From JBBSHS01 sp038232515 (lineage in GTDB: Bacteria > Actinomycetota > Acidimicrobiia > Acidimicrobiales > JAUJNH01), in assembly GCA_038232515.1 (NCBI GenBank), contig JBBSHS010000016.1, positions 1 to 41,307 of the forward strand: a stretch of 41,307 bases of DNA, given 5' to 3'. The notes beneath the pieces are model-generated. The model was not told where the DNA came from, did no database searches, and worked only from the letters and a program-made list of their open reading frames with translations. This document shows, in pieces, positions 1 to 7,630 of the stretch. The position numbers were made by a program, and so were the translations under genes. Every line of letters begins with the position of its first letter. The stretch's first letter is position 1.

Positions 1-1122
1 AAGGCGGGCGAGCGCATCCTCGAAGGTCTGCTCTCGTCAGCCGAGTCACGGCTGCGCGAAGAGGGCATCCGCGGCGTCATCTACCTGTTCAAGAACAACA
101 CCGACTCGGCCGGCAACTCCTACGGGTGCCACGAGAACTACCTCACCAGCCGCCGCGACGACTTCGGGCACTACGCCGAGGTGCTCATTCCCTTCTTCGT
201 CTCCCGTCAGATCTTCGCCGGCGCCGGCAAGGTGCTCCAGACGGCACGCGGCCCGATGTACTGCATCTCGCAGCGGGCCGAGCACATCTGGGAGGGAGTG
301 TCGTCGGCGACCACCCGCAGCCGGCCCATCATCAACACCCGCGACGAGCCCCACGCCGACGCAGAACGGTTCCGGCGCCTGCACGTCATCGTGGGCGACT
401 CCAACATGAGCGAGTACGCCACCTTCCTCAAGATCGGCACCACTTCGATGCTGCTGCGGATGCTCGAGGACCCTTCGGTGGTCCTGCGGGACATGGCCCT
501 CGACAATCCCATCAGGGCAATCCGCGAGATCAGCCACGACATCACCTGCAAGCGGCGGGTCCGCCTCCAGAACGGCCGGGAGGTCAGCGCCCTCGATATC
601 CAGACCGAGTACCTCAACCGGGCCATTCGGTACAACGAGCAGAAGGGTTTTACGGCGCTGGAGCAGCAGGCTCTGCAGATGTGGGAGCACGTGATCACCC
701 AGCTGGAGAACGACCCACTCAAGCTCGACCGTGAGTGCGACTGGGTCATCAAGCACCAGCTGATCGAGAGCTACCGCTCCAAGCACGGGCTGGCGCTGTC
801 GCACCCGAAGGTGGCTCTGATGGACCTGCAGTACCACGACGTCTGCCGCTCGCGCAGCCTGTTCTACAAGATGCAGGCCAGGGGGATGGTGGAACGCCTG
901 TGTACCGACGACGAGATCGAGCTCGCGTGTGAGCAACCGCCACAGACCACCCGCGCCAAGCTTCGGGGCGAGTTCATCAAGAGGGCCAAGGAGAAGCGCC
1001 GCGACTTCACCGTCGACTGGGTCCACCTGAAGCTGAACGACCAGACCCAGGCCACGGTGCTGTGCAAGGACCCTTTCCGTTTCGAGGACGAGCGGGTCAA
1101 GAAGCTCATCGCCCGGTTGTAG
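1..1122 (+). CDS. pafA: Pup-protein ligase PafA, 3' portion (5' end outside window)
   Basis: PafA uses ATP to join the C-terminal glutamate of the small protein Pup to lysines of target proteins, marking them for the actinobacterial proteasome. The frame is open from base 1 and gives 373 residues. Compared with the roughly 450-residue mycobacterial protein, about 80 N-terminal residues are missing, including the start of the nucleotide-binding motif. Visible family blocks include YLFKNNTDSAGNSYGCHENY near residue 34, SQRAEHIWEGVSSATTRSRP near residue 90, then NTRDEPHADAE, HVIVGDSNMSE, DNPIRAIREISHD, QPPQTTRARL-like and DFTVDWVHLKLNDQ, ending in VLCKDPF. The last blocks favour PafA over its paralogue Dop (Pup deamidase). 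The other proteasome genes would be expected upstream, outside the window. Identification is firm; only the 5' end is unknown. Confidence 0.96.
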   Translation, partial: KAGERILEGLLSSAESRLREEGIRGVIYLFKNNTDSAGNSYGCHENYLTSRRDDFGHYAEVLIPFFVSRQIFAGAGKVLQTARGPMYCISQRAEHIWEGVSSATTRSRPIINTRDEPHADAERFRRLHVIVGDSNMSEYATFLKIGTTSMLLRMLEDPSVVLRDMALDNPIRAIREISHDITCKRRVRLQNGREVSALDIQTEYLNRAIRYNEQKGFTALEQQALQMWEHVITQLENDPLKLDRECDWVIKHQLIESYRSKHGLALSHPKVALMDLQYHDVCRSRSLFYKMQARGMVERLCTDDEIELACEQPPQTTRAKLRGEFIKRAKEKRRDFTVDWVHLKLNDQTQATVLCKDPFRFEDERVKKLIARL

Positions 1123-1126
1123 CGCG

Positions 1127-1158
1127 TCGGGGGGAGGGCCAAAAGCCCCTCCCCCCGA
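1127..1158 (+). terminator. Terminator-like hairpin after pafA
   Basis: A perfect 12-base-pair stem (1127-1138 with 1147-1158) closes an 8-base loop five bases after the pafA stop. There is no T-tract, which is common for terminators in GC-rich actinobacteria. The role as terminator is inferred from position. Confidence 0.55.
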
Positions 1159-1209
1159 ACCCCCCTCCGCTTGTGGAGCTCGCTGCGCTCGCCATCTTTT
1201 CCGCTCGGA

Positions 1210-1279
1210 CCGGCGGAGCCGGATCCTGGCTCACTGTGGGGGGCAAGGCCCCCCACACCCCCCGGCCGGCTTCGCCGGC
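1210..1279. repeat. Cluster of short inverted repeats
   Basis: Three perfect hairpins follow one another: 1210-1214 with 1218-1222; 1235-1244 with 1248-1257 (ten pairs, three-base loop); and 1265-1270 with 1274-1279. Together with the hairpin at 1127-1158 they fill most of the pafA-DUF3866 gap (1123-1336). They may be stacked terminators or a copy of a short interspersed palindromic repeat. No reading frame here looks coding. Confidence 0.5.
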
Positions 1280-1323
1280 GATCACCGCACCGCGGGCCTT
1301 GTGGGGGTGCGAGCTTGCCCTCG

Positions 1324-1329
1324 TAGGAT
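1324..1329 (+). promoter_or_regulatory. -10 box (TAGGAT) of a leaderless promoter
   Basis: TAGGAT lies seven bases before the GTG at 1337 and no Shine-Dalgarno sequence is present. This spacing puts the transcript start at or next to the start codon. It supports the GTG at 1337 over the upstream GTG at 1301. Confidence 0.55.
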
Positions 1330-1336
1330 CGGGCGG

Positions 1337-2392
1337 GTGCCATCGTTGCGGACCGGAGTTGTCTCGTCGATCCTGTCGGAGCGGGAGGCGCTGCAAAGGG
1401 TGGAGATCGCCTTCGGCGCCGGTCTTCCGGAGCCCGCCTATGTGTTGACGCGGCTCATCGGACCGGTCGGCGTGGGCGACACCGTGGTGGCGAACACGAC
1501 CGCGGTCGAACTGGGCCTGGGCACCGGCGGCTGGCACGTCGTGCACTGGAACCTGGCCAGGGACCAGTGGGTGGGCCCGGGTGGGGGACGGGTGATGAAG
1601 CTGCGCTACACCAGCCTGCAGACCGACACCGGGGCGGCCGAAGAGGTACCGGGCTACCGCGCACCGGCCGGGCTCGGAGGTCGGCCGGTGGTGGCCTGCA
1701 CGCTCCATTCCCAGGTGGCCTGTGTCGCCGCCGCGTATGCCGCCGCCGCGCCCGGTCGACGGCTCGTGTACGTGATGACCGACGGCGGGGCCCTGCCTCT
1801 CGCTCTGTCCGACCTGGTCGCCGGGCTTCGAGCGGCTGGCCTGCTGGCCGCCACCGTCACCGCCGGTCAGGCTTTTGGCGGTGACCACGAGGCCGTCAAC
1901 GTGACCTCGGCCCTCGAGGTGGCAGTGGCCGCCGCCGGCGCCGACGCCGTGGTGGTGGGCAGCGGGCCGGGGACGGTGGGCACGGCGTCGGGCACTGGGT
2001 TCTCGGCGCTGGAGGCGTCCGGCGTCGTCGACGCCGTCGGGAGCGGTGGTGGACGGCCCATCCTGGCCGTCCGGGTGTCGCAGTCCGACCCGCGCCCACG
2101 CCACCGAGGCGTCAGCCACCATGTCATGGCCGTCCTGGCCCACGCCCATGAATCGGTCCTCCTGGCCACTCCTCGGGGCGAAGCGGGTGTTCTCGACGAT
2201 CTGGCCACCCACCTCCGGGGCGACGCCCACGGGAATCGCCACCACGTCTTCGAGGTGGACGTGACCAGTCCGGCGGCGCAGTTGGAAAGCTACGGGATCG
2301 AGGTCACCACGATGGGCCGGGGGCCGGCGCAGGACCCGGCCTTCTTCCGCTGGGCGGCGGCGGCAGGAGTGGCGGCGGCCGTTCTCGGGTAG
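1337..2392 (+). CDS. DUF3866 family protein
   Basis: 351 residues. The sequence resembles the DUF3866 family of actinobacteria, whose function is unknown to me. It opens with PSLRTGVVSSILSERE and has glycine-rich blocks such as VVVGSGPGTVGTASGTGFSA near residues 202-221 and RVSQSDPRPRHRGVSHH near residues 241-257. There is no signal peptide or membrane helix; the alternation of beta-like hydrophobic stretches and Gly/Ser loops suggests a cytosolic alpha/beta protein. The start at 1337 is chosen because the leaderless -10 box lies seven bases upstream and the N-terminus then matches family style; the frame extends back to 1301. It sits between pafA and pafB, which hints at a link with the Pup system, but that is inference from location only. 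Confidence 0.8.
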   Translation: MPSLRTGVVSSILSEREALQRVEIAFGAGLPEPAYVLTRLIGPVGVGDTVVANTTAVELGLGTGGWHVVHWNLARDQWVGPGGGRVMKLRYTSLQTDTGAAEEVPGYRAPAGLGGRPVVACTLHSQVACVAAAYAAAAPGRRLVYVMTDGGALPLALSDLVAGLRAAGLLAATVTAGQAFGGDHEAVNVTSALEVAVAAAGADAVVVGSGPGTVGTASGTGFSALEASGVVDAVGSGGGRPILAVRVSQSDPRPRHRGVSHHVMAVLAHAHESVLLATPRGEAGVLDDLATHLRGDAHGNRHHVFEVDVTSPAAQLESYGIEVTTMGRGPAQDPAFFRWAAAAGVAAAVLG

Positions 2393-2402
2393 AGGTCCGG
2401 GC

Positions 2403-2657
2403 ATGGATCTCGCCAATCATGAGATGGGCCTGGAACTGCAACTCATAGAGCTTTCCGAGCAGTGGGAACGGGCTCACGGCCAGGGACGTGAAGACGATGC
2501 GCAGCGCATCCAGCGGGAGATCTCGCTTCTGCAGGAAGAGATGGCTCTGACCGCCGAGCGCATGGCCGCCCCGGCCGGGCGGGACGTCGATCCCGACATG
2601 ATCAACCCAGATACGGCCAACCCGGACACGGGCAACCCGGCGGCGTCAGCCGCTTGA
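2403..2657 (+). CDS. Small hypothetical protein with a coiled helix and an Asn-Pro-Asp tail
   Basis: 84 residues, not recognised. Residues 1-55 form one highly charged helix (LELQLIELSEQWERAHGQGR, then QREISLLQEEM) that could make a coiled coil. Residues 56-84 are a low-complexity tail with short repeats of the type NPDT(A/G). The ATG follows the DUF3866 stop by ten bases, with GAGG seven bases before it, so it is probably co-transcribed with that gene. Good codon bias supports a real gene. No function can be assigned. Confidence 0.6.
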   Translation: MDLANHEMGLELQLIELSEQWERAHGQGREDDAQRIQREISLLQEEMALTAERMAAPAGRDVDPDMINPDTANPDTGNPAASAA

Positions 2658-2683
2658 GCGTGGCGCCACGGCGCGCTGACGCC
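2642..2683 (+). terminator. Stem-loop across the stop of the small gene
   Basis: GGCGTCAGC at 2642-2650 pairs perfectly with GCTGACGCC at 2675-2683. The loop contains the TGA stop and a ten-base palindrome at 2660-2669. It probably ends the DUF3866-small gene transcript. No T-tract follows. Confidence 0.45.
2652..2667 (+). repeat. 16-base sequence shared with 12779-12794
   Basis: GCTTGAGCGTGGCGCC spans the stop codon of the small gene and is found unchanged across the stop codon of the ThyX-like gene. In both places the TGA falls in the same register. Confidence 0.6.
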
Positions 2684-2795
2684 TGGATCCCGATCAGGTA
2701 GAAGCGGCCCTCTGCCGTCATGGCCGGATGTGCTCGCAAGTGGAGTGCCGGACCGCTGGTGCCGGGTCCCTGAGCCTCAGGCACTGCTGAGGCGC

Positions 2796-2818
2796 CTGTA
2801 CGAGTCGCTCGCTACTCT
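2796..2818 (+). promoter_or_regulatory. Leaderless promoter of pafB-pafC
   Basis: TACTCT at 2813-2818 lies six bases before the GTG of pafB. Nine bases at 2796-2804 (CTGTACGAG), eight bases upstream of it, share five positions with the PafBC-dependent damage element TTGTCRGTG, a weak match. A 7-pair hairpin (2774-2780 with 2787-2793) lies just upstream. The rest of 2658-2795 holds nothing else I recognise. Confidence 0.5.
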
Positions 2819-2824
2819 GCGGGC

Positions 2825-3757
2825 GTGGACCGGCTGGAGCGCCTGCTGGACCTGTTGGCGGCGCTGTTGGACGCCGAGCGGCCGCTGAGCCGTGAGGACC
2901 TCCGGAGCCGCATCCCCGGCTACCCGCCTGACGATGCCAGTGCCCGCCGGGCCTTCGAGCGCGACAAGGACAGCCTGCGGGCGATGGGGATCCCGATCGA
3001 GATGTTGCCGCTCGTGGCCGGCGACGCCGACGCCCAGATCGGCTACCGGGTCCGGCGTGAGGCCTACGAGCTACCCGATCCGAGGCTCACCGCCGATGAG
3101 GTCGCCGCCCTCCACTTGGCCGTGTCGACGGTCGACGTGGCCGGGGCCCCCGACTCGGATGCGGCGGCCGCCCTGTGGAAGCTGGGCGGGAGCAGCGAGC
3201 GCCTCGAACCCCCGCCGGCCACGGCCGGGCTTCCCGGCAGCCAGCATCTGCCGGTCCTGTTTGCGGCCGCCGTCGAGCGTCGCCGCGTCCGGTTCGGGTA
3301 CGGGGGAGTCGACCGGGAGCTCGAGCCTCATCGTCTGTCGTGTGCCAAGGGTCGGTGGTACGTCTCGGGCCGCGACCTCACCCGAGGCGCCTCGCGGGTG
3401 TTCCGCGTCGACCGGCTGGAAGGCGTGCCCGAGGCGACGAGCGGGCCGGGGGCCTTCGACCGACCGGCCGGTGCCGGAACGGGCGCCCCCCCTGCGCCAT
3501 GGCTGCTGGGCGACCGCGTGGTGGCCGAGGCCTCGATTCTCGTGGATCCGGACCAGGCGGCGTGGGCGGTGGCACAGGTTGGCGACGGGGGCTCGGTCGT
3601 CGAGAACCGACCCGACGGCTCGGTCGTCCTGCGCCTGCCGGTGGCCAACGTCGCCGCCCTGCGCTCCTTCGTTCTCGGCTTCCTGGACCACGCCGAGATC
3701 CTGGGGCCCCCCGCCCTGCGCTCCGAGCTCGTCGCCTGGTTGGGGCAGGTGGCGTGA
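2825..3757 (+). CDS. pafB: PafB, WYL-domain transcriptional regulator
   Basis: 310 residues, usual for the family. An N-terminal winged helix (residues 1-75, with ERLLDLLAALLDAERPLSRE and the RAFERDKDSLRAMGIPIE segment) is followed by a WYL domain (about 140-215; the signature reads WYV at 178-180, in GRWYVSGRDL) and a C-terminal WCX-like domain. In mycobacteria PafB and PafC act as a pair that activates RecA/LexA-independent DNA-damage genes; despite the name they are not needed for pupylation. The start is the GTG six bases after a TACTCT box. The stop overlaps the pafC start in GTGA, so the two are translationally coupled and probably form a heterodimer. Confidence 0.92.
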   Translation: MDRLERLLDLLAALLDAERPLSREDLRSRIPGYPPDDASARRAFERDKDSLRAMGIPIEMLPLVAGDADAQIGYRVRREAYELPDPRLTADEVAALHLAVSTVDVAGAPDSDAAAALWKLGGSSERLEPPPATAGLPGSQHLPVLFAAAVERRRVRFGYGGVDRELEPHRLSCAKGRWYVSGRDLTRGASRVFRVDRLEGVPEATSGPGAFDRPAGAGTGAPPAPWLLGDRVVAEASILVDPDQAAWAVAQVGDGGSVVENRPDGSVVLRLPVANVAALRSFVLGFLDHAEILGPPALRSELVAWLGQVA

Positions 3758-4728
3758 GCGAGCCCGAACGTGTGCCGGCGGCGCCCCCCAAGCGCACCAC
3801 AGCAGATGACCGCCTGCGCCGGCTGCTGGCGCTCATCCCCTGGGTGGCCAGTCAGGACGGCCCGACGGTGAAGGAGGTGTGTGCCCGGTTCGGGTGCACG
3901 GAGCGGCAGCTGGTGGCCGACATCGAGCTGGTGTTCCTGTGCGGCGTGCACCCCTGGACTCCCGACGCCCTGATCGAGGCCGTGGTCGAGGATGGCCGTG
4001 TCTGGATCCGCTACGCCGACTGGTTCCGCCGCCCCCTGCGACTGACACCGCCCGAGGCCCTGGCCCTGGTGGCCAGGGCCTCGGCCCTGCTGGCCGTGCC
4101 CGGCACCGATCCCGCCGGGCCGCTGGCCCGGGGCCTGGCCAAGCTGGCATCGGTCCTCGGGGTGGCCCCAGGAGAGGCCATGGACGTGGAGCTGGGGCCG
4201 GCCGAGGCGGGTGTCCTCGACATCGTCCGACAAGGTGCGGCCGGGCACCGCCAGGTGAAGCTCGACTACTACTCGTTCGGGCGCGACAGCTGGTCCGTCC
4301 GGGTCGTCGACCCGTGGCGGGTGTTCTCCGAGGGCGGGTCCTGGTACGTCGAGGGTTGGTGCCACCAGGCTGCCGACACCCGTCTTTTCCGGGTGGACAG
4401 GATCCGTTCGGCGTCGGCGCTGGGCTCGACGTTCACACCACCGCCGGCCCCTACCGGCTCACCGACGTTCTCTCCGCGCGCCGAGGATCCCGTCGTGGTG
4501 CTCGACCTTGCTCCCGCCGCCGCTTGGGTGGCTACCCAGTACCCGAACGAAGGCGTGGAGATGGAGGCCGACGGCCGCACCCGGGTGCGCCTGCGGATCA
4601 GCGAGCGGGCCTGGTTGGAGCGTCTCCTGCTGCGCCTCGGCCCCGATGCTGCGGTCGTCGAGGGCCCGGCCGCTCTGGCCGGTGCCGGTTCGATGGCGGC
4701 TACCCGCCTGCGCCGCCGATACGGATAG
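3754..4728 (+). CDS. pafC: PafC, WYL-domain transcriptional regulator
   Basis: 324 residues, partner of PafB. Residues 15-90 form a winged helix (TADDRLRRLLALIPWVASQD, CTERQLVADIEL), residues about 145-225 the WYL domain (GHRQVKLDYYSFGRDSWSVR, WYV at 197-199 followed by EGW, FRVDRI), and the rest a WCX-like domain. The frame stays open upstream as far as 3175, but the GTG at 3754 overlapping the pafB stop is the natural start and gives the usual length. The WYL domain is thought to sense a nucleic-acid ligand during DNA damage. Here a likely target is the addBA operon at the other end of the window. Confidence 0.92.
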   Translation: MSEPERVPAAPPKRTTADDRLRRLLALIPWVASQDGPTVKEVCARFGCTERQLVADIELVFLCGVHPWTPDALIEAVVEDGRVWIRYADWFRRPLRLTPPEALALVARASALLAVPGTDPAGPLARGLAKLASVLGVAPGEAMDVELGPAEAGVLDIVRQGAAGHRQVKLDYYSFGRDSWSVRVVDPWRVFSEGGSWYVEGWCHQAADTRLFRVDRIRSASALGSTFTPPPAPTGSPTFSPRAEDPVVVLDLAPAAAWVATQYPNEGVEMEADGRTRVRLRISERAWLERLLLRLGPDAAVVEGPAALAGAGSMAATRLRRRYG

Positions 4729-4734
4729 GCCGGC

Positions 4735-4740
4735 TACCCT
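4735..4740 (+). promoter_or_regulatory. -10 box (TACCCT) of a leaderless promoter
   Basis: TACCCT is six bases upstream of the GTG of the signal peptidase gene, and no Shine-Dalgarno sequence is present. The pafC-lepB gap is only 18 bases, so transcription from further upstream is also possible. Confidence 0.5.
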
Positions 4741-4746
4741 CGCTCC

Positions 4747-5391
4747 GTGCGGCACCCCCCCACCGTCGCCGAGGCGCCCCCGCCCGAAGAGCCCTCGGCC
4801 GCCGAGGACGTGCAGGACGAACGGCCCAGTGTCAGCCCGTGGCGCTCGACCGTCGAGTGGGTCGTCATCATCGCCGGTGCGCTGGTCGTGGCCATCGTGG
4901 TCCGCAGTTTTCTGTTCGGAGCCTTCTTCATACCGTCGGGCTCCATGGAGTCGACCCTCAATATCAACGACCGGGTCCTGGTCAACAAGCTCAGCTACAA
5001 GGCCCACCCCATCCACCGGGGCGACATAATCGTTTTCCGCCGGCCCCCGGCCGAGCAGGTCGGCAACATCAAGGACCTCATCAAGCGGGTAGTGGCCATC
5101 CAAGGCGACACCGTCGAGGTGGCCAACGACCACGTCATCCTCAACGGCCGGCAACTCGACGAGCCCTACGTGCACGGACTTGCGACGACGCCGCTGTCGC
5201 TGTACCAGGTGTGCCCACCCGACGCCGGCCGTCCTCAGACCTGCAAGGTGCCGGCCCATCAGATCCTCGTCATGGGCGACAACCGCACGAACTCCTCCGA
5301 CGGCCGGGTCTTCGGGCCCATCGACACCAAGCTGGTGGTGGGCCGGGCCTTCGTGCGCATCTGGCCCATCGGCGACATCAGCCTTCTCTGA
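4747..5391 (+). CDS. lepB: Signal peptidase I
   Basis: 214 residues. It cleaves signal peptides from exported preproteins at the outer face of the membrane. Residues 1-33 are a Pro/Glu-rich cytosolic tail and residues 37-55 one membrane helix. The catalytic serine is in PSGSM (Ser66) and the catalytic lysine in IKRVVAIQGD (Lys113). The late box VMGDNRTNSSDGRVFGPI is present and complete. Between them, the segment with CPPDAGRPQTC contains two cysteines that could form a disulfide outside the cell. The GTG start is supported by the -10 box six bases upstream. Its location next to tat genes fits an export function. The gene ends convergently with the phosphodiesterase gene. Confidence 0.93.
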   Translation: MRHPPTVAEAPPPEEPSAAEDVQDERPSVSPWRSTVEWVVIIAGALVVAIVVRSFLFGAFFIPSGSMESTLNINDRVLVNKLSYKAHPIHRGDIIVFRRPPAEQVGNIKDLIKRVVAIQGDTVEVANDHVILNGRQLDEPYVHGLATTPLSLYQVCPPDAGRPQTCKVPAHQILVMGDNRTNSSDGRVFGPIDTKLVVGRAFVRIWPIGDISLL

Positions 5392-5398
5392 TCGGGCT

Positions 5399-5412
5399 GG
5401 CGGTCGACCGCC
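5399..5412. terminator. Palindrome between convergent genes
   Basis: GGCGGTCGACCGCC is a perfect 14-base palindrome, eight bases after the lepB stop and 54 bases before the 3' end of the opposing gene. It may serve both directions. The evidence is position and symmetry only. Confidence 0.3.
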
Positions 5413-5465
5413 CAAGACCCCGGGGGAGCCGTCGAGGGCGCCGTGGACCGGCCCCAGGCACTCGG

Positions 5466-6173
5466 TCAGCGGGCGTGGGCGGCCAGGGTCTGCATCATGA
5501 GATCGACGTGGTCGGAGTAGACGGCGTCCACTCCCATGGCCAACGTCCGCACGAGGACCCGCTCGTGTTGGCAGTCCCAGGCCAGGGCGAAGCGCTCGAA
5601 GCGGTGCAGCAGCGTCACCGTGCCCAACGTCCAGTCAGTCCAGTGCATGTTCAAAGCGTCGACCCCGGCCGCGGCCAAGCTGGCGGCCCGGCGCTCGGGG
5701 CCCTCGCGGATCCGCTTCAGCCTGGTCGAGTCGACGAGGCGCACCTCTGGATCGATGGGGCGCCACGCCGCTGCCCGTTCCCACTGCGGTGAGCACAACC
5801 AGAGCCGGCGAGGAGCGTCCCCGCCGGCGGCCCGGGCCACGGCGATCGTCGCCGGGCCCGCACCCGGGTCCTTGACGTCGAGGCTGAGCTCGAAGCCGGT
5901 CCCGCACTCGGCGTACAGCGACTCCAAGGTGGCCAGCCGGGCCGGCAGCTCGCCAGCACGGATGTCGGCCAGCGGTCGCCGTCGCAGGCCGGTCCTGATC
6001 CCGCCGTCATGGTCGAGGACCGGAACGCCGTCGGCCGTCAACCACACGTCGGACTCCAGTCCGGTGGCGCCCAGGGACAGGGCGAGGCGGAAGGAGGCGA
6101 GGGTGTTGTCGGGCGCCTCAGCCCGGGCGCCGCGATGGGCGAAGCCGATCGGCGGCATGCGCAGCGGACGCAT
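5466..6173 (-). CDS. Glycerophosphodiester phosphodiesterase family protein
   Basis: 235 residues, normal length for a small bacterial GDPD. The family hydrolyses glycerophosphodiesters to an alcohol and glycerol 3-phosphate on a TIM-barrel fold with a divalent metal. Visible motifs are FAHRGARAEAPDNTLASF near residues 10-27, LESDVWLTADGVPVLDHD and FELSLDVK, then a C-terminal MGVDAVYSDHVDLM. The usual PENT metal-binding box reads PDNT, a conservative Glu-to-Asp change. No signal peptide is seen, so it is probably cytosolic. The frame runs upstream to 6656, but the ATG at 6173, with TAACGT seven bases before it, gives the expected N-terminus. It is divergent from tatA/B. Confidence 0.88.
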   Translation of the reverse strand: MRPLRMPPIGFAHRGARAEAPDNTLASFRLALSLGATGLESDVWLTADGVPVLDHDGGIRTGLRRRPLADIRAGELPARLATLESLYAECGTGFELSLDVKDPGAGPATIAVARAAGGDAPRRLWLCSPQWERAAAWRPIDPEVRLVDSTRLKRIREGPERRAASLAAAGVDALNMHWTDWTLGTVTLLHRFERFALAWDCQHERVLVRTLAMGVDAVYSDHVDLMMQTLAAHAR

Positions 6174-6180
6174 CTCTGCG

Positions 6181-6186
6181 ACGTTA
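6181..6186 (-). promoter_or_regulatory. -10 box (TAACGT) of a leaderless promoter
   Basis: Read on the minus strand, TAACGT ends seven bases before the ATG of the phosphodiesterase gene. The divergent tatA/B promoter lies about 160 bases away; the sequence between them (6187-6340) shows no further feature. Confidence 0.5.
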
Positions 6187-6340
6187 GGACGCGGCGGGTG
6201 CGAGCCGCCCGCTCGGCGGTGCACCCGACGACGCCCCAGGGGGACCGAGCCGATGACCGAGGTCCACCGTCGACGCTGCCGACCGGCTGTGCTCCCCACC
6301 CGAGGCGCGGCGCGACGCCGGGGAGCATCAGCGCTGCCGG

Positions 6341-6346
6341 TAGGCT
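6341..6346 (+). promoter_or_regulatory. -10 box (TAGGCT) of a leaderless promoter
   Basis: TAGGCT lies seven bases before the ATG of tatA/B and no Shine-Dalgarno sequence is present. It probably drives the tatA/B-tatC-helY transcript. Confidence 0.5.
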
Positions 6347-6353
6347 CCGGGTT

Positions 6354-6824
6354 ATGGGCAGCGTGGGTGCGCCGGAGATCTTGGTCGTACTTTTCATCGC
6401 GCTGCTGGTCCTCGGCCCTGACCGCCTTCCCGGTGCCGCTCGCAGCGTCGGCAAGGCAGTCGGTGAGTTCCGGCGGGTCACAGGAGGCATCCAGGCGGAG
6501 ATGCGCGACGCGGTCGACGGCATCATCAACCCGACCGAGCCCGAGCCGACTCCTTCCACGGCGGCCACCGCCATTCCGGCGGTGACGGTCGACCCCATGC
6601 CCGCCGCCGAACCCATGGCACCGGTCCTGGCCGATGACGACACCTCGGGCGCCCACGAGGCGGCCCCGGTGGCCGAGGACGCCGCCGCGCCCGACGTCGA
6701 CGTCGCCCCGTCCGACGCCGCCGGCCCGGCCGTTCCCATCGTAGGGACCACGTCGCCGGCGGGCGGCCTCAACCCCGTCGTCGAGCCGGCGGTGCCTCAG
6801 CCGTTCGATCCCAGCCTCAACTGA
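6354..6824 (+). CDS. Twin-arginine translocase subunit TatA/TatB
   Basis: 156 residues. TatA/TatB proteins are single-span membrane proteins that, with TatC, export folded proteins carrying a twin-arginine signal. Residues 1-5 are outside, the helix covers about 7-24 (APEILVVLFIALLVLGP), then a hinge and an amphipathic helix (RLPGAARSVGKAVGEFRRVT) and a long acidic Ala/Pro/Asp tail. The Glu in the helix (PEIL), the GPDRLP hinge and the FRRVTGGIQAEMRDA segment look more like TatB than TatA, so I leave the symbol open. The frame extends upstream, but the ATG is set by the -10 box. tatC follows after 11 bases. Confidence 0.88.
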   Translation: MGSVGAPEILVVLFIALLVLGPDRLPGAARSVGKAVGEFRRVTGGIQAEMRDAVDGIINPTEPEPTPSTAATAIPAVTVDPMPAAEPMAPVLADDDTSGAHEAAPVAEDAAAPDVDVAPSDAAGPAVPIVGTTSPAGGLNPVVEPAVPQPFDPSLN

Positions 6825-6835
6825 TCGCCGGCACC

Positions 6836-7630
6836 GTGGCCATCCGCACGGGGGAGCCGGCCGCGGGCACTCCCGGTCCCGAGGAGCTGGGTGACGGCCT
6901 GGCCCGCATGACGCTGTTGGAGCACTTGGCCGAGCTGCGTCGGCGGCTCATCATCTGCGCCATCGCCGTCTCCGCCGGGGCCGTCCTCGGATGGCTGGTC
7001 TACAACCACATCCTGCATTTCATGCAGCAGCCCTACTGCCAGACGTTGAAGAGCCATCCGAGCTTCAAGGGCGCCAACGGCTGCAACTTCGTCATCACCA
7101 ACCCCCTTGAGGGCGTGACCACCAGGCTGAAGGTATCGGGCTATTTCGGCCTGACCCTGGCCCTGCCGCTGCTCCTGTTCCAGTTCTGGCGCTTCGTCAC
7201 GCCCGGCCTGCACTCCAAGGAGAAGAAGTACGTCCTCCCCTTCGTCCTGACGTCCGTCGTGTTGTTCGCTCTGGGCGCGGCGGTGGCCGTGCTCACCTGG
7301 CCCCAGGCGCTGAACTTCCTCATCGGGGTCAGCGGCCAGGGCGTGTCCACCTTCTTCAGCCCATCCAAGTACATCGGCCTCTACTCGCTGGTCATCATCG
7401 CCTTCGGCCTCAGCTTCGAATTCCCGGTCATCCTCGTGTTCCTGGAGCTCGTCGGCGTCCTCGGGTCGGCCAAGCTGCTGAGCTGGTGGCGCTATGCCGT
7501 CGTGCTCATCTTCATCGCCGCCGCCGTGATCACCCCCAGCCAGGACCCCTATTCCCTGTTCGGCATGGCCCTGCCGATGTGCCTGTTCTATTTCATGAGC
7601 ATCGGCATCGGGAAGCTCCTGAAGAAGTGA
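6836..7630 (+). CDS. tatC: Twin-arginine translocase subunit TatC
   Basis: 264 residues, the polytopic receptor for twin-arginine signal peptides. The conserved N-terminal block MTLLEHLAELRRRL is at residues 25-38. Six membrane helices can be followed, from LIICAIAVSAGAVLGWLVY through the last segments ending before LLKK. The family Phe-Arg-x-Val-x-Pro-Gly-Leu block (FWRFVTPGLHSKEKKYVLPF) and the FEFPVILVFLELVG segment are clear. The region between the first two helices has two cysteines (YCQTL, NGCNF). It starts with GTG. The stop overlaps the helicase ATG (TGATG), so the two are translationally coupled. Confidence 0.95.
   Translation: MAIRTGEPAAGTPGPEELGDGLARMTLLEHLAELRRRLIICAIAVSAGAVLGWLVYNHILHFMQQPYCQTLKSHPSFKGANGCNFVITNPLEGVTTRLKVSGYFGLTLALPLLLFQFWRFVTPGLHSKEKKYVLPFVLTSVVLFALGAAVAVLTWPQALNFLIGVSGQGVSTFFSPSKYIGLYSLVIIAFGLSFEFPVILVFLELVGVLGSAKLLSWWRYAVVLIFIAAAVITPSQDPYSLFGMALPMCLFYFMSIGIGKLLKK

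Noticed and set aside
1147..1166. Two runs of six C as in the 6C RNA of actinobacteria
   Set aside because: In 6C RNA the C runs are in hairpin loops; here the first run pairs with a G run in a stem and the second is not in a loop.
1301..1336. Upstream GTG at 1301 as start of the DUF3866 protein
   Set aside because: It would place the -10 box inside the gene and add twelve residues of poor quality; the GTG at 1337 fits better.
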